DNA of 64,000 nt, from the NCBI GenBank assembly GCA_003013855.2, contig ML058548.1, forward strand, positions 310,001 through 374,000, read 5' to 3'. Below, in pieces: positions 57,945-64,000 of the stretch. A program made the translations under genes and the position numbers. This DNA is from Liriodendron chinense (Eukaryota > Streptophyta > Magnoliopsida > Magnoliales > Magnoliaceae). The notes beneath the pieces were generated by a model. It saw only the letters and a list, made by a program, of their open reading frames with translations, had not been told where the DNA came from and searched no databases. Every line of letters starts with the position of its first letter. Position 1 is the stretch's first letter.

Positions 57945-59880
57945 AATTGGTATCAAAGCATAAACGGGACCTCTGGGTGTGAAGCCCAACCCACTACATA
58001 ATGAATTCACCCAAAGACTTAGGCCCCTGAAACTAGTAATAAATTAACTTAGGAACGACCATGAATGAGTGTATGTGATGTTATGAATATAGAGACCCAT
58101 ACTTAGGCCCCTTGATATTGTTAGGGTTGCCGATAAACGTAGAAATTTGAAAATTTTAGGATTTTTGGGAAGTGCATTCCCACTTTTGTCTGTAAATTGG
58201 GACTCTTAGCCATTCCCCATATTTAGTTCAGCAATTCGATGAATTGTGTGATTTATCCCCCTAGAATCATATCGTTAGCTATTTTATTTAGAATTTTCAA
58301 AGTTAAACTAGATTTTCCGAACAGCAGTAATACCACTATTAGAAATAGTACTTTCAGACTTAGAAAATATTCATAAATTTTCTAGAGACTCCTGACTCAT
58401 TTCCCAAGATCCCCATAAAGTTTTAGATCAATCCAATAGATGGATAAATCAGGACATTTCCGCCAGTAGAGAAAATCCTACACAAACTCTTGCTGACCTG
58501 CTGCATTTTTCGGAATAGATTAGGGTATAAACATATGTTATCGTAGGAATCTTAACCTGAGAAAAATCACGGTTGTTCCCCACCTAACCTCCAGCTTACC
58601 TACCAAATTTCAGGAATAACCGATATTTAGTTTGAGAGAAAGAATTCTAGGAACGTCTGTAGGTCCTGCATTCCAGATTCGGCGCCACCCTAGTTCCTTT
58701 AATCTTAAACCCTGGAACCCTTTGATTAAGAGTAGTTTTTGTAAACCTACACCATTAGAAGTGTTCCTTGACATCTTATTATACGTCCCTAAGAATTTTT
58801 TTTTGCCTAACTCGGCACCTTAGGTAAGTTATCACAACCATAGAACACTACTTAACGAACCCCTACATAGATCTTTGACCATGTATGGCGACGAAAGTAA
58901 ATAAGACCTTGTAATGTTTTGATTTCTTGTAATGATGGATTTTATTTTGTATGAGAATGTTGATTGCTTTGTGCCATTTAGGAGAATAAATGAAGGTCCC
59001 CATGATATTAGGCTAAACGGCCACACGGAAGGACGAAGGTGTACCTGATATGTTGTGTAAACGATTGAATCTAAGTTCAAATCCCGAGGGTCGACACTCG
59101 GAATTTCGAATGGATACTAATGAACTCAATGCTCAACTGTGAGTAGAAGATCTAAGAATCAGATTCCAATCTACTTGAACCGTATGCCCGTGATGCCGTC
59201 ACTATATGAACCGTATTTGTGGCTTAGCCTGGGAATATTGTGCATTCTCCTAGATGTATGTATGTGTGTTTCTTGTATGATGACTAAAGTGAAGTAGAAG
59301 TATAAACAACCGTAGAACATGGAGATTAGGCCATCTAGACCATAACATGAGTTAAACTACAGTACTCTTAATCCCATCTTGGCACTGCGCCTTTAGCAGT
59401 CGATGATCATCGATGATACCCCATTTGCTAGCTTAGCCACACGCTCGTCTATCTACCTTGTCACTTGACCATTTGTTTATGCTAACCTAAGTAACTCAGA
59501 TCTATCCTCTAAACTCCCGATCAACCGTTCCGCTATGGACCAGGTATCCTTGATAATTATCTAACCTAATCACCCTCCCAGACCTCTGGTTTTAAGTAGC
59601 ACTCCCAGACCCGAGGAATATTAAGACATTAGATGATTGATATGACCCATCGATGTATAGAGGACCATTTAGGAATCAGAGTGCGCAGTGGAAGCGTGCA
59701 AGAACAGAGATTTAGAAATTAACCTCTAAGGTGGAGACATTATTCTAAGGGGGGTGGAGCGTGACCGCAATCCGGTGTAGGATTAAGATGACTAAAGACA
59801 CGGAGAAATAGAAGGAGATTGCTCACAACTGACGCCTAGGAAAACTTCGGGGACGAAGTTTGTTTTTAAGGGGGGTGGAT
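57945..59880 (+). other. LARD internal region with primer site and purine tract
   Basis: The primer-binding site TTGGTATCAAAGC (57947-57959) lies two bases after the LTR and resembles the initiator-Met type with one difference. The purine tract AAGGGGGGTGGAT (59868-59880) abuts the 3' LTR. No domain-bearing frame was found on either strand between them. Confidence 0.85.
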
Positions 59881-62672
59881 TGTAACACGCCAGAATTTTA
59901 GAAATAATTTACGTTTTTAAGTATCATGGTTTCTGACGATCACTTTCATGCAAAACTTCATATGTGAGCTTTTGGACACATTTTAACCGTACACGTCAAA
60001 TGTCAACCCTTCGATCATCCTACAAATGCCCTAATCAGAAATTTGATCATAACTGGGCCATCTAACCTCGGATCTGCCTCATTTTTCTTGTCAACGGTTA
60101 TTTTTGTGTTGCCGACCTATCTGATGGACGAAATGGTCTATATCCACAAGAATGGACTGCACCTGTTGAGCCGTGCGTGAACCACGGTTTACTTCCGTGC
60201 AAGTCACGTAAAAAAAAATTGAAATCTTCCTTCTTCTTCGCTGTTACAGCGGACCCTGCAACAGCGTGCGTCCGCTGACCAGCGTTCACTGCACACCGCC
60301 TTCGCAGTGGGTCCCATTTTGTAGATCCAAGACGTCCATCGGTCTCCTCCCTCTCGGATCCATCATCCCTTCAAATATTTCCACTAATCGTTGTATGTAT
60401 GGCCCGCTTCAATTAGCCGTTCAAAACTAAGAAATCCAATATCTTTGTTGTTGCTTTGCATGGACGGTTCAAATTTCTTCCAAAACTTTATGTGGACCCC
60501 ATCTAGCCTTTCAACGACTCCAATGTGCAAAACACTCCCGAAATCAGATCCGTTTCTTCCTCCAACTCTAACTCCAACTCCCGGATCCGACGCTCCTTTT
60601 CCCATCTCCCTGGCCATCTATAAAACCGTCCATCCATCTCTTCCCCTTCTAGAAGCGCTAAAGAGAGACCGTGGAGAAGAGAGAAAGAGAGACCGTGGGA
60701 AGGAAGAGAGACCGTGAGTAGAGAGAGAGAGAGAGAGAGAGAGAGATCATGTGAAGAGGCTGCTGCCTCTTAACCTTTGTTATTGCTGAAGGTTCATCCT
60801 AGGCCAGAAAGGGGAAAGAAGAAGAAAGAAAAGACAGTAAAGAAGAGAAAGGAAGAAGAATCGAGTCAAGCCGAGTTGACTCGAATGAGATTCCGAGTTT
60901 AGCCACCATTGAAGAGGTAAGACCATCCAACCATGATTTTTGTTTCCTAGATCTAATTTAAGCCCTAACCTGAGGTGTAGATCTAACCCTAGTTTGTTGT
61001 GGAGATGAAAATCATACATATCTACACCTTAATCTCATATTTTTCCCATTCAACTATGTTGGTTTGAACCCAAGCTTGATTTCACAGCCTTAGTAGCGTC
61101 TCCAACCATCCACTATCATGAGGTGGGGATTTCCTTTAAGCCCATCCACGATAATATTAAATTATATGTTGATTTATGCTTATAAATTAGAATTTTGTTA
61201 CGTGACTTCTTGAAATCGTGCTTATTGAAATCTTTCCATGTAATTATGAATTGTATGATGTTCCTTAAGGTGTATGTTGAATTTTGATATATGAACTATG
61301 CTTAAGTAGTTGGAAAAGTAATTGTTATGATGTACATGCTCATATGGAAACCATGCTCGATTTATGTTGTCACATGCTTATGATGATTGATGTATTGTTT
61401 GCTATAAGATATTGCATATGGATGTTACGTTAATGAAAACTCCTTGGCCCCATACTGATGTAACCGTTGATGTAAGAGATGAAGCCTGTGCGAGGCCTTG
61501 TTACGTTGGCATTACCATGTGAAGATTTTGGATGAATATGCCTTATTGTGAAAGTCGGCATTACCGTGTGTCTTATTGAATGAATGTGCCTTGACGTTGG
61601 AAATTAAATAGTGGCATTACCGTGTATGTGTTGTTGGTTGCATAAGCCATGATGTTGAGTTTGGCACTACCATATGCACATTGTTGGATACGTGCCAATA
61701 GATCCTTATTGATTCGCTACCTGTGATGGATCTACTGAAGTATGGAATTGATGAATGTGAGGACTCTTAAATTGATTGGGGTAAGGAGTGATCATTAGTC
61801 GTGAACATCATTTAATGGGCTGAATGCTAAACTGACTTAATTAAAGGTGAGAGTAATCATGCATTTACTGGACCCGGCTTGGTGGGTCATCCCCTTGGGT
61901 GTTAGAGAAAGTGTGCATGGGCTCGTTTCTCTCTCGCTATCTAGTAAAAGTGTGCATGGGCCCGTTTCACTCGTTGGGTTTTGGTGCATGGGAAGAGTGG
62001 AGTGATCCTGTCCTAGCTAGAACCTCTGGTGACTAGTGGCTGGTGAGAAGACTGGAGTGATCCCTTCTCATTTGGTCAGGGTGCCTTTACCAGAGCATGC
62101 ATGTCATGCATTGCATTAATAAAGACTTTTACTAAGTTGTTTTGATTTGATTAAATGATAATATGCTGCTTGTGCTTACTCTGTATTTACTGTGCCATTA
62201 TTATCATGATTGTCTTAAAGGGATATTCCCCACTATGATATCGTTTAACGCTATCCAACCACATCTCAGATAATCCAGGTAAAGATCCATTAAGAGAATC
62301 GAACACTACGACGAGGTGCTCGAAGGCTCGTGGCAGCAAGCGATGGACGATGAAACTGAAGCGGCCTAAAGATGGATTATGTTTATGATCTTTGTAGAGT
62401 CTATTTATTTTCATATAACTTGTAATAAGCCTCTCATTGAGACTAGAAAGTAGAGTATTATGTAATTTGGATGGTTTAAGGACATTATCTTGATAACGTA
62501 GAGTAGAAAAACTTTAAATAAGAACTTAAATTTTCGTCATTATGCTATGTATGCCATGAATGTATTGAATTACAGGTGAGTGTGTGGAAATGTAACCCTG
62601 AGACACTTGAGTTAACATCCGGAAGCTCGACCATCGTGTTGTCCACGAGAGTTGAAATTTCGGGGCGTTACA
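59881..62672 (+). repeat. LARD 3' LTR
   Basis: Near-identical to 55136-57944. Visible differences are scattered substitutions and a shorter GA microsatellite (about 60720-60746). The TATA box CTATAAAACC recurs at about 60617-60626. Confidence 0.9.
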
Positions 62673-62677
62673 CCATC

Positions 62678-63712
62678 GAACATCCTGATGCGCACAGTAC
62701 CAACACTCAAAACCTTATAAGCGACTCCATCGCACACAAACACCGATTCTTCACCATACTCCTTGTATGTCATGAATGAACTCCAGTCAGGACAAACGTG
62801 ACATGAAGCCCCTGAATCAAGGATCCACTCACTACCGTGAGATCCCTTATCGGAAACAGTCAGAACTTCACAAAAATCGTCACTGTCCTCTACGGTATTG
62901 GCTCTATCTCCAGAAGAGTTTCCATACTTCTCTTGCCTCAACCTGGGATTCTGACAATCCCCTCTCATGTGGCTCTCATGGTCACAATTCCAGCACTTCA
63001 CCTTAGACTTACCTTTGCCTTTAGCCCTCGATCCCGATTTCGAATATCCTCCATGCTCAGAACTTCTTCCTACCATAGCCAGTGCCTCTGGGGAATAACG
63101 GGAAGCCACGTCACCACTTTTCTTTCCCATCGCCTTCGACTGGAGGGCTGAGATAACAGTCTCAAAGCTTATGGTTCCCTTCCTGCACACACAGAGTCCT
63201 TGAACGACTCATATGAATTTGGAAGAGAATTCAACACGATGCATGCTTGATACTCATCCTTTATCGGTTCATCGATCTCCACCAACTTGCAAACCAGCCT
63301 ATTGAACTGCTCAGGTGGTCCTCCACCTCAGTTCCCTCAGCCATCCTTAAGGTGAACAATTGCATCAACACGTACATGCGATTCTCTAGAGATTTCTTGG
63401 CATAAACCTTCTCTAGCTTCGTCGTTGTTTCCACCGCAGTCTTCTCCTTCATGACATGATAGAGAACATCATTCGTCAGGTTTAACAGGATTGAGGTTCT
63501 TGCCTTCTTGGCAAGCCTCGTCCACTAATCTTCTTTCATAGCCTCGGGTCGCTTTCCAAGAGCTCCATCAAGCCCTTACTGAACCAGGAAGGATTCAATC
63601 TTCACATTCCATAGCTCAAAGTTATTTTTCCCAAAGAACTTCTCTATATCGAACCTTGCGCTCGATCCCATCTTCTCATCTCAGATTCGAATCTACTCCA
63701 CCCCAACTTTAT
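62678..63712 (-). pseudogene. Copia gag and protease (damaged)
   Basis: On the minus strand gag begins soon after the primer site. MKEKTAVETTTKLEKVYAKK and LFTLRMAEGTEVEDHL (63261-63452) are typical Copia gag. A frame change leads to the 192-codon frame at 62612-63190 with zinc knuckle CWNCDHESHMRGDC (CX2CX4HX4C intact) and protease WILDSGASCHVCP. The segment is cut at 62678 by the LARD and continues at 55135. Stops and at least one frameshift make it non-functional. Confidence 0.88.
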
Positions 63713-63724
63713 CTCTGATACCAC
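63713..63724 (-). other. Primer-binding site of the minus-strand Copia
   Basis: The plus-strand text CTCTGATACCAC is the complement of GTGGTATCAGAG, the initiator-Met primer sequence, one base from the LTR beginning at 63726. Confidence 0.9.
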
Positions 63725-63725
63725 T

Positions 63726-63998
63726 TGTTGGGATAAAAGCTGGCAGCGGAAGCTGAACGCCGAAATCGTGAAGCAATGCGAAATCAAACGAGAAACAAGA
63801 TGCAATCAATCACACACAAGCACACCACAAGAGATTCCGAATTTTGTGTGGAAAAACCCCAAAACGGGTAAAAAAACCACGGCACAAATGATCCACTATG
63901 AATATCAGAAGATTATAGAGATTGACAGCCTACAAAGCAAGGAAACACAGAGAAAAACCCCAAGTTCTCTCTCTCGCACACCTCTCCCCTCTTCCTAG
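63726..63998 (-). repeat. Copia 5' LTR, partial (window edge)
   Basis: First 273 bp of the LTR matching 54091-54363 with few differences, for example CCAGCAG/TGGCAGC and GTGACTCC/GAGATTCC. The rest is outside the window. Confidence 0.9.
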
Positions 63999-64000
63999 TA

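Larger units (their letters stand above)
55136..62672 (+). mobile_element. LARD-type LTR retrotransposon with 2.8-kb LTRs
   Basis: Exact 5-bp duplication CCATC lies at 55131-55135 and 62673-62677. LTRs at 55136-57944 (2809 bp) and 59881-62672 (2792 bp) start TGTAACACCCC or TGTAACACGCC and end GGGGCGTTACA. The 1.94-kb internal region has no gag or pol frame. The end ACTTCGGGGACGAAGTTTG followed by AAGGGGGGTGGAT resembles the 3' end of plant chromovirus Gypsy elements. It is therefore probably a non-autonomous derivative moved by a Gypsy element. LTRs look very similar, so the insertion is recent compared with the Copia at 11894. Confidence 0.92.
54091..63998 (-). mobile_element. Copia element, internally deleted, minus strand, runs off the window
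   Basis: The left LTR (54091-54732) and the start of the right LTR (63726 onward) both begin TGTTGGGATAAAAGC and are nearly identical over the visible part. The minus-strand primer site lies at 63713-63724 and the purine tract next to the left LTR. Gag, zinc knuckle, protease and the GAG-pre-integrase part are present. The pre-integrase part (54733-55135) ends almost at the purine tract, so integrase, RT and RNase H were deleted. A LARD-type element (55136-62672) interrupts it. The outer target duplication cannot be checked because one end is outside the window; the left flank is CTAAG. Confidence 0.9.

Overview
This is nuclear DNA from a flowering plant with a large, transposon-rich genome. 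The evidence is spliceosomal introns, LRR receptor-kinase genes, Copia and Gypsy retrotransposons with initiator-Met primer sites, CACTA, hAT and PIF DNA transposons, a tRNA-derived SINE, and many fold-back MITEs carrying GTGGGCCCCAC-type motifs. I cannot name the species from sequence alone; a magnoliid-like genome is a guess. No intact housekeeping gene was found. Nearly every recognisable coding stretch belongs to a transposable element or to a damaged gene.

Layout. 1-11888: intergenic DNA with MITEs, two copies (A1 2251-5905, A2 8640-10985) of a dispersed non-coding repeat, and two hAT-type elements. 11894-25138: a decayed Copia retrotransposon (5-bp target duplication AAGAC) split by a 7.4-kb CACTA transposon (14279-21667, target duplication ATT) and by a solo LTR (22762-23493, target duplication GAAAT). 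The CACTA carries transposase-family exons, a 169-bp tandem repeat, a 140-bp satellite with 840-bp higher-order structure, and nested MITEs. 25144-29750: a minus-strand Gypsy pol remnant interrupted by CACTA-type sequence (about 26300-28606).

30251-34028 and 49997-53871: two minus-strand copies of one LRR-XII-type receptor kinase gene. They share a degenerate DFG motif (DFR, EFR) and carry different disabling lesions, so both look like pseudogenes. 34100-36180: MITE cluster. 36183-37478: Copia 3' end. 38438-39234: SINE split by a hAT element. 39418-42240: LTR-type sequence split by a 1.9-kb solo LTR. 42303-45130: a GTGGGNCC-rich minisatellite field partly enclosed in a PIF-type fold-back element. 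45912-49085: third copy (A3) of the dispersed repeat. 54091-63998: a minus-strand Copia element that runs off the window, lacks integrase and RT, and is split by a LARD-type element (55136-62672) with 2.8-kb LTRs.

The window therefore records layered insertions that can be ordered from exact target-site duplications, around a duplicated and degenerating immune-receptor-type gene.
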